Origin: Vibrio coralliilyticus ATCC BAA-450
GTDB taxonomy: Bacteria; Pseudomonadota; Gammaproteobacteria; Enterobacterales; Vibrionaceae
NCBI RefSeq assembly: GCF_000176135.1
Contig: NZ_ACZN01000016.1
Span: forward strand, 855,233 to 919,232
Direction: 5' to 3'
DNA: 64,000 nucleotides
Part shown: one piece after another, positions 44,173 through 53,656 of the stretch
Numbering within the stretch: the first letter of the stretch is position 1
Layout: each line of letters starts with the position of its first letter
The notes under the pieces: generated by a model
Told to the model about the DNA's origin: nothing
What the model saw: the letters and a program-made list of their open reading frames with translations, nothing else
Database searches by the model: none
Translations under genes and position numbers: made by a program

Positions 44173-45765
44173 TTAATTGGCAAGAATGATTCGGTAGCCG
44201 TTTCTGCCATCTTGTTTGACCATATAAAGTGCTTGGTCCGCGAACTGGAACAAGCTTGTTAGATGTTCATATGAAGTAATGCGTTTTGATGTTGCTCCAG
44301 CACTCACTGTTATGAACGGATGAGTTGGTGAATATGCGTGTTCAAGTGCCATTTCGCTGATTGCTCCAACCAGCATTTGTAGGTAAGCATCTAAATTGAG
44401 CTCTATGTCGCTGGCGAGGATGACGCAAAACTCTTCCCCCCCGTAACGGCATACTAAGTGTTCATATGGCGATTCGACGTCACGCAATGCTTCAGCCACA
44501 CGCCTCAAGGCTTGATCTCCAGCTACATGACCATAGTTATCGTTGTATTGTTTAAAGTGATCGACATCGACCAGAATGACACCTATATGGTTGTAACCCA
44601 GCTCCTCAATGAAATGACGGGCTGTTTCATATAGATGCCTACGATTGGCAATACCGGTAAGTGGGTCGACAATAGATTGCTTTTTGAGGATTTCGCGCTT
44701 TTCATCCAGTTCGGTGATTAAATTGTTGATGTCGCGGGCAAAGCTTTTCATTTCTTTTGAGATAAATGTTGCTTCATTTGGCAGTTTGTCACCGGATTTC
44801 TGAAACTGGCGCAAGGCTTTTTGAGCCTGCCCCAGTGGCTTGATCAGCTTGGACACTACAGACAAGTTAAGAGCAAACATTACCAGAGAAAAACAAGCCA
44901 GTACGCTTGCTTCTGAAAAAGTCAGGAAATCTGGCAGCTTTTCGTTGTGAGTAATTTCAATTGCAATGTTATCGCCATCAAGGAAATCATCACGGTAAAT
45001 GACGGAGACATCAATCGGCAAAGCGCCATGTAGGGAGTCATGTTCACTGTATGGGTGGACGTTGATCTCTACACCTGTTGCAGCTTCAATTTCAGAGATA
45101 AAGTCTTTGCGAATTTTACGAATAAATACGATGTAACCGAAATCGCAGGATTTGCCGTCGCTCAAGCAAATTCTGGCGGATGCAACCATATAAGGCTCAC
45201 TTTGATAAACCGCATATTTGATGTGTGAAGATACCTTAGCGCTCGAAGCATTGATCGATTGTTCAAGAAGTTTGTTCACGACAGCAGGGTCATTCAGCGC
45301 AATGAACTGTGCAGAGTGGACTTGGCCATCTTTATATAAAGCGCTCCATTTTACTTGTAGCTGCTTGTCAAAAATGATCATGCCGTCGACAAGCTTGGAC
45401 TCGAATGCGTGTGGTCCAATACTGTCCCTGATGAACGCCTCCGTGGGGTGCTGAACGAATTTCGTCAGCGTTGTCCAAGCAGCGTAATCTTCTAAAGATG
45501 CTCTCAGTTCAAGCTCTTCCATTTTCAGGACAGTTTGTACGCGCTCTATTTCAAACTGTTGTCTCTTCTTAGACGCCTCAATCGCCAGCTCATGGCTCCA
45601 TAACGCTTTAAATGAAAAGTAAAACATTAGAAACAGGAGAACGACAGAGAAAGAAACCAGAATGGTGAGCTGTTTGAGACTGAAGTGTTTTAACTTATAC
45701 ACTAATAACGGACTACCTGAACAATGAGTAACTGAGCAAAATTGCATCGCTATTGTAGAGATCAT
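44173..45765 (-). CDS. Membrane diguanylate cyclase with CHASE4-like sensor
   Basis: About 530 residues. A first membrane segment (about 36-58, LTILVSFSVVLLFLMFYFSF) and a second (about 285-308, VLACFSLVMFALNLSVVSKL) bracket a periplasmic CHASE4-like domain (EDYAAWTTLTKFV, the W-rich start of such domains). A short HAMP-like linker leads to the GGDEF domain with GVILVDVDHFKQYNDNYGH and an intact CRYGGEEF (GGEEF variants are active). The exact start is uncertain: ATG at 45765 is used, and TTG at 45771 is also in frame. Confidence 0.88.
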   Translation of the reverse strand: MISTIAMQFCSVTHCSGSPLLVYKLKHFSLKQLTILVSFSVVLLFLMFYFSFKALWSHELAIEASKKRQQFEIERVQTVLKMEELELRASLEDYAAWTTLTKFVQHPTEAFIRDSIGPHAFESKLVDGMIIFDKQLQVKWSALYKDGQVHSAQFIALNDPAVVNKLLEQSINASSAKVSSHIKYAVYQSEPYMVASARICLSDGKSCDFGYIVFIRKIRKDFISEIEAATGVEINVHPYSEHDSLHGALPIDVSVIYRDDFLDGDNIAIEITHNEKLPDFLTFSEASVLACFSLVMFALNLSVVSKLIKPLGQAQKALRQFQKSGDKLPNEATFISKEMKSFARDINNLITELDEKREILKKQSIVDPLTGIANRRHLYETARHFIEELGYNHIGVILVDVDHFKQYNDNYGHVAGDQALRRVAEALRDVESPYEHLVCRYGGEEFCVILASDIELNLDAYLQMLVGAISEMALEHAYSPTHPFITVSAGATSKRITSYEHLTSLFQFADQALYMVKQDGRNGYRIILAN

Positions 45766-45948
45766 TTTCAACCGGAGCCAGCAATTAACGTGCTAGATCG
45801 TCGCCATATGGAGGAAGATCTTGTGTTTAAAGCAAAAAAAACCTCAAATAATCCAAAAGTGTTACATGGGACGACTTTAATATTTTGTCATAATTCAAAT
45901 TATTGTTTATATTTCCGTGCCACATAATTACTACAAAAGTTTATCCAC

Positions 45949-47511
45949 ATGACTGCTAGCCAAATTTCGTCGGAACGTGAAACCCTACTAGATACCAACG
46001 AACAGTTAGTATCAACTACAGACTTAAAAGGTGTTATTACCTACAGTAACGATGCCTTTTGCCGTATTGCTGAATTCACTCAGGAAGAACTTCTGGGACA
46101 GAACCACAATATTGTTCGCCATAACGGAATGCCAAAGGCGGCATTTGCAGACATGTGGGCGAACCTGAAGCAAGGTAAAGCTTGGCGTGGAATTGTGAAA
46201 AACCGAACGAAGTCGGGCGGTTATTATTGGGTAGATGCGTATGTAACGCCGATTTATGAACGTGGAGAAATGACGGGCTATCAATCTGTTCGTGTTAAGC
46301 CAAAACGTGAATGGGTTACCGTTGCTGATGCAGCTTACAAATCGTTGCTTAAAGCTGAAAAATCTGGCCGGACCTGGTCACTACAGATCAGTGATTCACT
46401 TCGCTATGCGATTTTGCTTGGATCTTTGTCTGCGCCAGTGTTGGCTAACATGATGGATTTGGAAGGAGCGGCAAATTGGATCTCAAGTTTGTTACCACTG
46501 TCTGTCGTCGCACTTTTGTTCAGACAAGAATTGATTGATACACCAAAGCAGCTTAAGAAGCTGCAATCTAAGTACGACAGTGTCAGTCGCCTAATCTACT
46601 CTGGTAGTAGTAAGTTTTCTGTTGCTGATTTCCATATCAAGCTTCTTTCAGCGCGTATTCGTACAGTCTTGGGTCGTATGACGGATTCTGCTAAGCCGCT
46701 TCAAGATCTGTCTGATGGTCTAAGCGCAACGACCTTGCAGGTAACTCAAGCCCTTGAGCAGCAAACCAAAGATATTCGCCAAGTTCGTGAAGCTACCGAA
46801 GAAGTGGAAGCATCTGCTAACGAAGTGTCCACCAGTACGCATGAAGCGCATGAGTTGATTGATGTGACGCTCAAAACCTGTCTGCTTGCGAAAGATACCA
46901 TCGATCAAACTCATGTGAATTTGGAGCAACTCAGCGTTCAGGCTGAGAAAGCGACTAATACCACTTACCAACTGAGTGAACAGGCGCAAAACGTCAGTCA
47001 GATGATGGAAGAAATCGGTGGGATCGCAGAACAAACCAACTTGCTTGCTTTAAACGCCGCGATTGAGGCTGCTCGTGCTGGCGAACAGGGCCGTGGTTTT
47101 GCTGTTGTTGCGGACGAGGTTCGTGCATTGTCGGGCAGAACGTCGAATGCAACAGTACAAATTAAAGACAGTATTGAAACCATGTTAACGACGATTGAAG
47201 GCTGGCAACGCGACATCATTGCTAACCGCGAACAAACAGACGCATGTGGTGAAGTGGCAGAAGAAAGCGCGAAACGTTTATCTGAAGTCGAAACCATGAT
47301 GCAATCAATGAACGATTTGATGACTACGGTTGAAGATGCGGCAACTAAACAGCGCCAGCTTTCCGGCGATGTGAACCTGCACATTCAGTCAATTGCGTCA
47401 GCCGCTGAGCAAAACCTTGCGGCGACCCATTCCGTTAATCAGCACTCGCAAGAGTTACGCAATCAGGTCAACGAGTTTTATCAGTTAGCTCAGCGATTTG
47501 AAGAAAAATAA
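45949..47511 (+). CDS. Aer-like PAS chemoreceptor
   Basis: A 520-residue energy or redox taxis receptor. The N-terminal PAS domain (about 12-110) has the Aer-type pattern [38 protein letters not shown] and [23 protein letters not shown], the FAD-binding PAS group. A membrane-anchor region lies at about 155-185, and there is no periplasmic domain. The MCP signalling hairpin ([21 protein letters not shown]...[15 protein letters not shown]) is at about 360-405. It is expected to respond to oxygen or metabolic redox. A terminator follows. Confidence 0.92.
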   Translation: MTASQISSERETLLDTNEQLVSTTDLKGVITYSNDAFCRIAEFTQEELLGQNHNIVRHNGMPKAAFADMWANLKQGKAWRGIVKNRTKSGGYYWVDAYVTPIYERGEMTGYQSVRVKPKREWVTVADAAYKSLLKAEKSGRTWSLQISDSLRYAILLGSLSAPVLANMMDLEGAANWISSLLPLSVVALLFRQELIDTPKQLKKLQSKYDSVSRLIYSGSSKFSVADFHIKLLSARIRTVLGRMTDSAKPLQDLSDGLSATTLQVTQALEQQTKDIRQVREATEEVEASANEVSTSTHEAHELIDVTLKTCLLAKDTIDQTHVNLEQLSVQAEKATNTTYQLSEQAQNVSQMMEEIGGIAEQTNLLALNAAIEAARAGEQGRGFAVVADEVRALSGRTSNATVQIKDSIETMLTTIEGWQRDIIANREQTDACGEVAEESAKRLSEVETMMQSMNDLMTTVEDAATKQRQLSGDVNLHIQSIASAAEQNLAATHSVNQHSQELRNQVNEFYQLAQRFEEK

Positions 47512-47516
47512 CACTA

Positions 47517-47540
47517 GGCCCTGCAAACGCGGGGCCTTTT
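47517..47540 (+). terminator. Terminator of the Aer-like gene
   Basis: An 8-bp stem GGCCCTGC/GCGGGGCC (one T-G pair) with loop AAAC and four T. Confidence 0.75.
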
Positions 47541-47766
47541 CCTTTCGCACCCTGATGTTATAAATTCAGCTGTTTTTCTCTTCAACTCGCGCTAACGCGT
47601 TAATCCCGCAAATCTCCGTCTCATAGCCGTTAATTTCCTCACCAATGTCATTCATAAAGCATAATGTCTGCGTGTTATGTCGATAGACTTTACCTATACC
47701 CATTCTGCACATACGTTTCATTAACGACATGTGTGATAAGCCAATGCATTGATAAGGATACTCTCT

Positions 47767-48960
47767 ATGCCGTTATTGACAGGTACACTGACTCACTTTT
47801 CAAATCCGAAGTCCGACCCAACGTTGGAGTATTCGAATGCTCAGCGAGAAATTTTGAGCGTTGCAGCTTCAAAACAAGCGATTGCGGATATTTCACAGTG
47901 GCCAGGATATAAAGAAACGCCTCTTCACGCGTTTACAAGCATAGCGGCGAAGGTAGGAATCGCGCAGCTCTGGTATAAGGACGAATCTCAACGTTTTGGA
48001 TTAAAGAGTTTTAAAGCCTTGGGCGGCGCTTATGCCGTGGCACGCCAGCTCCAAATAGAGATCTTCAATCGGTTCGGCAAAACTCCTTCAATCACCGAAC
48101 TGCTCGATGGAAAATGGAAATCTGAAGTAGCCGAAATAGTTGTTAGCTGTGCAACAGACGGAAACCATGGGCGTTCAGTTGCTTGGGGCGCGCAGATGTT
48201 TGGCTGCGGTTGCGTCATCTATATCCACCGAGATGTATCCGAAGGGCGCAAAACTGCGATGGAAGCTTTTGGCGCCCAGGTCATTCGTATTTCGGGTAAC
48301 TATGACGAGTCGGTAAGAACTGCAGATAGTGAAGCCAAAGCTCACAATCGTGTGATTGTGTCTGATACTTCCTATGAAGGCTATATGGATATTCCCAAAG
48401 ATGTGGCACTTGGTTACACCGCAATGTTGGCTGAAATTGTCGAACAACTCGATGGCACAATTCCAAGTCACGTTTTCGTGCAAGGAGGAGTAGGTGGACT
48501 GGCTTCAGCCGTGTGTGGTTACTTCTGGGATCTGTGGGGAGAAAAGCGACCACGATTTGTGATTGTCGAGCCTGAACAAGCCAACTGCTTGCAGAAAAGT
48601 GCGAAAGCAGGAGAGCCCGTTGTCGTTGAAGGTGACCTTGATACACTCATGGCGGGACTAGCGTGTGGGGAAGTTTCTACGCTAGCTTGGGAAATACTAA
48701 AGAACGGTGCCGATGATTTTATGACGCTCAGCGAAGGAGCTGTTCCGCAAGCAATGAGACTGCTTGCTGGTGGATATCAATCCGATGCAGCGGTTGAAGC
48801 TGGGGAGTCTGCTGTTCCGGGTTTAGCTGCGGCCATTATCGCTTCTGAAGATGCGGATTTTTCGCAAGCTCTTGGGCTAAATAGTGAAAGCAGAGTATTG
48901 GTGATTGGTACAGAAGGAGCAACGGATCCTGATCTTTACCACCAAATCATAAACGAATAA
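47767..48960 (+). CDS. Diaminopropionate ammonia-lyase-like PLP enzyme
   Basis: A 397-residue fold-type II PLP enzyme. DpaL converts 2,3-diaminopropionate to pyruvate and two ammonia. The PLP lysine motif is FGLKSFKALGGAYA (about 75-88), the family signature distinguishing it from threonine dehydratase (SFKxRGA). Other conserved blocks are CATDGNHGRSVAWGA, VFVQGGVGGLASAV and the late VLVIGTEGATDP. Upstream in-frame codons extend to 47749, but AAGGA is nine bases before the ATG at 47767. It opens an amino-acid-type catabolic cluster. Related substrates such as D-serine or hydroxylated diamino acids are possible. Confidence 0.82.
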   Translation: MPLLTGTLTHFSNPKSDPTLEYSNAQREILSVAASKQAIADISQWPGYKETPLHAFTSIAAKVGIAQLWYKDESQRFGLKSFKALGGAYAVARQLQIEIFNRFGKTPSITELLDGKWKSEVAEIVVSCATDGNHGRSVAWGAQMFGCGCVIYIHRDVSEGRKTAMEAFGAQVIRISGNYDESVRTADSEAKAHNRVIVSDTSYEGYMDIPKDVALGYTAMLAEIVEQLDGTIPSHVFVQGGVGGLASAVCGYFWDLWGEKRPRFVIVEPEQANCLQKSAKAGEPVVVEGDLDTLMAGLACGEVSTLAWEILKNGADDFMTLSEGAVPQAMRLLAGGYQSDAAVEAGESAVPGLAAAIIASEDADFSQALGLNSESRVLVIGTEGATDPDLYHQIINE

Positions 48961-48988
48961 CAACAAAGAAAAGCTCAAGAGAAGTGTT

Positions 48989-49020
48989 CGGCGTGTAATG
49001 TTAGGTTACACGCCGTTTTT
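48989..49020. terminator. Bidirectional terminator between the PLP lyase and lrp genes
   Basis: A 10-bp perfect stem (CGGCGTGTAA/TTACACGCCG) with a 7-nt loop and five T on the plus strand. Confidence 0.85.
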
Positions 49021-49510
49021 ATTCGTTAGAAGTATCGATCGGAATTGTCATGCCAGTCTTGACGTTGTCCATCACGACATTGGTCTGGAAGCTTTTGATA
49101 TTGGCATTATCGAAAAAGGCTTCACGAGTGAAATTGTCATAGCCTTCCATATCTGCCGCGGTCACGATCAAGATAAAATCGGAACTGCCCGTTACGTAGT
49201 AACACTGCTGAACAGAACGATTTGCCGTCATTTCTTTCTTGAAGTTATGCATTAGGTCGACACGCTCACGCTCCAAAGTAACCTGCACAACGAACGTCAT
49301 TGCTTGTCCTACCGCCTTAGGGTTGATGATAGAAACATCGGCTTGGATGACACCCTGCTCACGCATTTTTTTAAGCCTACGTTGAACCGCTGCAGGGGAG
49401 AGGCCGACTTGCTCTGCAATGTTGTCTGATGTCACTCGGTTTGATTCCTGAACGATATTTAAAATCTTTCGGTCAAAGCTATCGACTGTAAGTTCTGCTT
49501 GTTGTGGCAT
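49019..49510 (-). CDS. Lrp/AsnC-family transcriptional regulator
   Basis: A 163-residue regulator. The N-terminal HTH (FDRKILNIVQESNRVTSDNIAEQVGLSPAAVQRRLKKMREQGVI) is followed by a RAM/AsnC ligand domain (about 75-160, with YYVTGSSDFILIVTAADMEGYDNFTREAFF). It lies between the PLP lyase gene and the divergent EutA-like/M20/TRAP/M24 genes, so it probably controls this cluster in response to the substrate or a product. A related Lrp is at 57368. Confidence 0.9.
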   Translation of the reverse strand: MPQQAELTVDSFDRKILNIVQESNRVTSDNIAEQVGLSPAAVQRRLKKMREQGVIQADVSIINPKAVGQAMTFVVQVTLERERVDLMHNFKKEMTANRSVQQCYYVTGSSDFILIVTAADMEGYDNFTREAFFDNANIKSFQTNVVMDNVKTGMTIPIDTSNE

Positions 49511-49820
49511 CTCAGATCTTCCTGATTGTCATGTGTAATTGAATTGTTAAATAACTCTGTGTTCTGTGACCTACGTAAAGGTATTTTTCTATCGAATTGA
49601 ACCATATCCAATGGAGAACAAAAAACTAATATAACTCAATAAAAATGCGGAATAACTGCACAATGATATGGCTTTTTGATGAAATTCATTAAAGTGCTCG
49701 GGGCATTATTGATCTTGTGAACAGAATGTAAAGTCATTATTGATTGGCTTGTAGGTAATGTAGATACAAGTTTTTAACAATGATAGCGCTTGATAATGAT
49801 TCCCGAGAGAAAGGATTGTC
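49511..49820. promoter_or_regulatory. Divergent promoter region of the catabolic cluster
   Basis: About 310 AT-rich bases between the divergent lrp and EutA-like genes. It must hold both promoters and probably Lrp sites. I could not define individual operators by eye. Confidence 0.45.
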
Positions 49821-50603
49821 ATGAAATCTGAAACCATCGCTCCCCAATTTGAACTGGATCAGCTTGCGTCAGCCGGGCGTGTTGGGGTTATTACTCTGGC
49901 AACGGATTTCAATATTGAGCGAGATCTGAAACAGTTTTATCCGGTGGACGTCGAGTCGTTTACCGGGAGGGTTAGAAACTATAACCCTTTAACTATGGAT
50001 AATTTGCGTAAAATGGAGCCGGGAATTAGCGCATGTGCCGATTCAATCCTTCCAGGGACTGACCTTGATGTGATCATTTATGCTTGCACATCGGGCACTA
50101 TCGCTATCGGATCGGAGCGTATTACCGAGTTAGTTCATCAAACAAGGCCCGAAACACCCGTCACTAACCCTGTGACTTCGGCTTTAGCAGCATTTAAGAG
50201 TCTCAATGCTAAGCGTATTTCCATTCTTACTCCCTATACCGATTCGGTGAACAAGGAAGTGGCTGACTTTTTCTTATCTCAAGGTCTCGAAGTGATGAAC
50301 ATCGCTGGATTCGGCTTTGAAGACGACACCGCGATGAGTTTTATTTCACCTGAAGATATTCGCCGCGCTGCGAGTCAAGTGTGTGACCCTGACGCTGACT
50401 TACTGTTCATCTCCTGTACTGCTCTTAGAACAGGCAGCGTCATTGAGTGTATTGAAGAAGACCTGAACAAACCTGTGTTAACCAGCAATCAGGTTTTGGC
50501 TTGGCATTCGCTTAAGCTGATGCGTTATTCCCGACCTGTTAATGGTTATGGGGTGCTGCTTAAACAACACCTTATTAGCAGTTCCAACTCAGATATAGCC
50601 TAA
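49821..50603 (+). CDS. EutA/maleate isomerase-like (Asp/Glu racemase superfamily) protein
   Basis: A 260-residue enzyme of the Asp/Glu/hydantoin racemase superfamily. Both catalytic cysteines are visible: YACTSGTIAIG (about residue 92) and ISCTALRTG (about 197). Length and pattern fit maleate isomerase/arylmalonate decarboxylase-like proteins, the group that includes EutA of hydroxyectoine use. It may racemise or isomerise a pathway intermediate. It is the first gene of a plus-strand operon with M20, TRAP and M24 genes. Confidence 0.78.
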   Translation: MKSETIAPQFELDQLASAGRVGVITLATDFNIERDLKQFYPVDVESFTGRVRNYNPLTMDNLRKMEPGISACADSILPGTDLDVIIYACTSGTIAIGSERITELVHQTRPETPVTNPVTSALAAFKSLNAKRISILTPYTDSVNKEVADFFLSQGLEVMNIAGFGFEDDTAMSFISPEDIRRAASQVCDPDADLLFISCTALRTGSVIECIEEDLNKPVLTSNQVLAWHSLKLMRYSRPVNGYGVLLKQHLISSSNSDIA

Positions 50604-50641
50604 CGTAACCCCTAATTCATGTGATTTACGGAGTAAAAAGT

Positions 50642-51838
50642 ATGTCATCAACTTTCTCGATTAATCCTGAACAGCTGTCAAACACGCTCATAGAAAGTAT
50701 GACGGAGTGGCGTCAGCATCTACACCGCTTCCCAGAGTGCGGTTTTGAGGTTGATCTTACCGCCAACTTTATTGCTGAGAAATTGGAAGAGTTTGGTATC
50801 GAGGTGGTACGCCACATTGGCAAAACTGGTTTAGTTGGGATTCTTCATAGCGGTAAACATGGCAAAAGCATCGGCCTCCGCGCTGATATGGATGCGTTGC
50901 ACATTCATGAACAAAACACCTTTGACCACTGCTCGCAACATGATGGAAAAATGCATGCGTGTGGCCATGATGGACATTCTGCAATGTTGCTAGGCGCCGC
51001 GTGTTATTTGGCAGAGAACAGAACGTTTGACGGAACCGTTTATTTTATTTTTCAACCAGATGAAGAACATGGATGCGGGGCTCAGGCCATGATCGATGAT
51101 GGTCTTTTTGAACGATTTAATATCGATGAAGTGTATGGCATTCATAACTTTCCAGGACTCGCTGAAGGTGAGCTCATGGTTAAATCTGGTTCGCTGATGG
51201 CCAGTGAAAGTAGCTTTGAAATCACTATTAATGGAGTCGGTGGCCACGCGGCGCTGCCTCACCAAGGTGTCGATCCTCTTGTGATAGGTGCGCAGGTTGT
51301 TCTTGGGCTGCAGACGATCGTGTCCCGAAACCTCAGCGCCATCTATGACACAGCTGTGGTATCGGCGACTGAATTTATTACTGACGGCACGGTCAATGTG
51401 ATCCCAACGCAAGTCACTATAAAAGGGGACTGCCGCTGTTTTACGGAAGAAACGCTCATACGTATTGAACAAAGCATGGAAAGGATCGTAGCTGGTATTT
51501 GCCAATCAGCGGGAGCAAGTTATCAGTTCGAGTTCATCAACACATTCTATCCAACCATTAATAGCGAAGCGCAGACTCAATATGCGGTAGAAGCGGCAAA
51601 ACAAGTGTTAGGTGGTGAACACGTTAATGATGCTTGCGATCCACTGACTATCTCAGAGGACTTTTCTAGCATGCTTCGCGTTAAGCCGGGTTGTTATGTC
51701 TTGCTAGGCAACGGCGTAGATTCCGTTGGGGGATGCGCTTTACACAACCCGGAATACGATTTTAACGACCGGATATTGAAGCTTGGCGCAAGCTATTGGA
51801 TTCAATTGGTTAATAACAGATTAGGCCTTGGCCAATAA
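50642..51838 (+). CDS. M20-family amidohydrolase
   Basis: A 398-residue metal-dependent amidohydrolase of the hippuricase/N-acyl-amino-acid deacylase group (M20D). It has GLRADMDALHIHE (about 80-92), the metal-binding MHACGHDGHSAMLLG (about 104-118), a catalytic acid in FQPDEEHGCGAQAMIDDG, a HNFPG motif, and the dimerisation lid domain from about 187 (EITINGVGGHAALPHQGVDP). It probably removes an acyl group from an N-acyl amino acid. An in-frame GTG at 50621 exists, but GGAG precedes 50642. In ectoine pathways this step is done by an unrelated M14-type DoeB, so this cluster differs. Confidence 0.88.
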   Translation: MSSTFSINPEQLSNTLIESMTEWRQHLHRFPECGFEVDLTANFIAEKLEEFGIEVVRHIGKTGLVGILHSGKHGKSIGLRADMDALHIHEQNTFDHCSQHDGKMHACGHDGHSAMLLGAACYLAENRTFDGTVYFIFQPDEEHGCGAQAMIDDGLFERFNIDEVYGIHNFPGLAEGELMVKSGSLMASESSFEITINGVGGHAALPHQGVDPLVIGAQVVLGLQTIVSRNLSAIYDTAVVSATEFITDGTVNVIPTQVTIKGDCRCFTEETLIRIEQSMERIVAGICQSAGASYQFEFINTFYPTINSEAQTQYAVEAAKQVLGGEHVNDACDPLTISEDFSSMLRVKPGCYVLLGNGVDSVGGCALHNPEYDFNDRILKLGASYWIQLVNNRLGLGQ

Positions 51839-51955
51839 AAAGGAACTGTATGGCTGATTTTGCAATGCGGTATCTGTAAACGAAGTCATCATTGCCGATC
51901 GTTAAACTGCACCAAGCGTTTAGCGTGACATTAGAACGGAAAAAGGAAAGACAGG

Positions 51956-52996
51956 ATGAAACGATTAAGCGTAGCCTTGCTGAGTTTAGGGGTGGTTTTG
52001 AGTGCTCATGCCGAAACATGGAAGTTTGCTTCAGAAGAAGACAAAACTGACGTTCAGGATATTTATGCACAAAAATTTGCTGAAGTGATCAAAAAAGAGT
52101 CCGATGGTGATATTCGCGTTCGTATCTATTATTACGGCCAACTGGGTACCGAAAACGACATTGTTGAACTGGCAGCGAAAGGCACTATTCAGTTTGTATC
52201 TGTGGGGGCTGGCCATCTAGGTTCGTATGTACCTGAAGTTCAGGCGGTAAGCTTGCCGTACGTGCTTGGTACCGACGAGGAAGTGACGCACAAAGTACTG
52301 ACTGAAAGCCCAACTATTTACAATGAGCTCGCGCCTAAATTCGAAAGTGTGAATCTTAAGCTACTTTCCATGATGTCTGAAGGCGAGATGGTGTGGGGAG
52401 GTAACAAGCCAATCCGTACACCAGAAGATTTCGCTGATCAAAAAATCCGCACCTTTACCTCAACAATCCCAGTGGAAACCTACAAAGCCTTTGGCGCGAC
52501 ACCGACACCTCTGTCTTGGGGAGAGGTGTATGGTTCTCTGCAACTGAAAACAATCGACAGCATGGTTAACCCTATCTACTTCATCTACAACGCGAAATGG
52601 CATGAAGTACAGGACTACTTAATGTTCCCAGGTCAGCAACCTTACGTCAGTACCGTTTCAACAAACAGCAAGTGGTACAACGGACTCTCTAAAGAGAAAC
52701 AAGCGATGGTTAATAAGGCAATCAAAGCGGCGGATAAGGCAGCTTATGATTACCAAATCAAAATCAACAAAGAGAATATGGAGAAGATTCTTAAAGAGCG
52801 ACCAAACATGCAAGTGGTTGTGCTTAATGACCAAGAACGCGAGCGCTTCAAGGTACTCAGTGAACAATTACACGACACCTATTTTGATGTGGTCGCTAAT
52901 GCCTATCCAGCCGACCAGCAAAGTGAAGCGCGTGCAAGTGCCAAAGTCATCCTTGAGAACATTTTGGATGAAGTCAAAGTGGCGTCATCGCAGTAG
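51956..52996 (+). CDS. TRAP transporter solute-binding protein, TeaA-like
   Basis: A 346-residue periplasmic DctP-family protein. The signal peptide is residues 1-19 (SAHA-ET). It closely follows TeaA, the ectoine/hydroxyectoine binder of Halomonas, in several segments: W-x-FASEEDKTDVQDIYAQ at the start, ETYKAFGATPTPLSWGEVYGSLQ, and the ligand-loop VNPIYF where TeaA has ENPIFW. A Glu near the start, the Arg in KIRTFT and the Asn in NPI match ligand residues as I recall them for TeaA, which points to a zwitterionic cyclic or N-acylated amino acid ligand. An AAGGAAAGACAGG site precedes the ATG. Confidence 0.85.
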   Translation: MKRLSVALLSLGVVLSAHAETWKFASEEDKTDVQDIYAQKFAEVIKKESDGDIRVRIYYYGQLGTENDIVELAAKGTIQFVSVGAGHLGSYVPEVQAVSLPYVLGTDEEVTHKVLTESPTIYNELAPKFESVNLKLLSMMSEGEMVWGGNKPIRTPEDFADQKIRTFTSTIPVETYKAFGATPTPLSWGEVYGSLQLKTIDSMVNPIYFIYNAKWHEVQDYLMFPGQQPYVSTVSTNSKWYNGLSKEKQAMVNKAIKAADKAAYDYQIKINKENMEKILKERPNMQVVVLNDQERERFKVLSEQLHDTYFDVVANAYPADQQSEARASAKVILENILDEVKVASSQ

Positions 52997-53020
52997 AAGC
53001 GGTATCTCGAATGGAAACCA

Positions 53021-53082
53021 GCTATCCGTTGCAAGGAGTGACGGATAGCACCTTTCCAGTCAGACAAGGTCTGTGTGGAAAG
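53021..53082 (+). other. Two intercistronic hairpins between the TRAP binding protein and permease genes
   Basis: The first is a 9-bp perfect stem GCTATCCGT/ACGGATAGC (53021-53029 and 53041-53049). The second is a nested CTTTCC...GGAAAG (53052-53057 and 53077-53082) with an inner CAGAC-AAG-GTCTG. No T-run follows. They probably stabilise the 3' end of the binding-protein mRNA so that it exceeds the permease mRNA. Confidence 0.65.
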
Positions 53083-53113
53083 TTGCTGACTGAAGTATGG
53101 AGTTCAGCGTGTT

Positions 53114-53656
53114 ATGAAAGACCTTTTACTTAAGATAAGTGTGGTGACTGAAAAGCTGGAACGCTTTTTAATTATGACAGCCATCCTCGTGATGATGGCG
53201 AATTCGACAGCAAACGCCATTGGGCGGTATGCGTTCAACAAGAGTTTATTCTTTTCTGAAGAACTGAATCAATTCCTCATCGTGATCGTCACTTTTGTCG
53301 GCTTCGCTTACGCGGTTCGACAGGGACGTAACATACGAATGACGGCTGTTTACGACTCACTCAGTTTCCGCTCACAGAAAATCCTGACGACTATTATTGC
53401 ACTTCTTACGTCGGCACTTATGTTTTATCTTGCCTACCATTCGTTGCTCTATGTTGAAGAGCTCAAATCCATTAACCGCTTGAGTCCGGCACTACAGTTT
53501 CCCGTTTATTGGGTCTACGCCATCATCCCGATTGGATTTTCCATCGCTGGGCTTCAATACAGTATGAGTTTCGTTATGAATCTTTTGCACAAAGAGATTT
53601 ACGTGTCTTTCGATGTGACTGAAAACAAAAACAATGAAGTAGGTGAGTTGTCATGA
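53114..53656 (+). CDS. TRAP transporter small permease (DctQ-type)
   Basis: A 180-residue membrane protein with four hydrophobic segments (about 17-33, 52-69, 90-110, 128-150), the usual DctQ layout. It has the typical first-loop pattern NAIGRYAFNKSLFFSEELNQFLIVIVTFVGFAYAVRQGRNIRM. It overlaps the large permease gene by four bases (ATGA). Confidence 0.9.
   Translation: MKDLLLKISVVTEKLERFLIMTAILVMMANSTANAIGRYAFNKSLFFSEELNQFLIVIVTFVGFAYAVRQGRNIRMTAVYDSLSFRSQKILTTIIALLTSALMFYLAYHSLLYVEELKSINRLSPALQFPVYWVYAIIPIGFSIAGLQYSMSFVMNLLHKEIYVSFDVTENKNNEVGELS

Noticed and set aside
45742..45927. 61-codon plus-strand frame between the cyclase and the Aer-like gene
   Set aside because: It overlaps the start of the minus-strand cyclase gene and has no ribosome site or family pattern.
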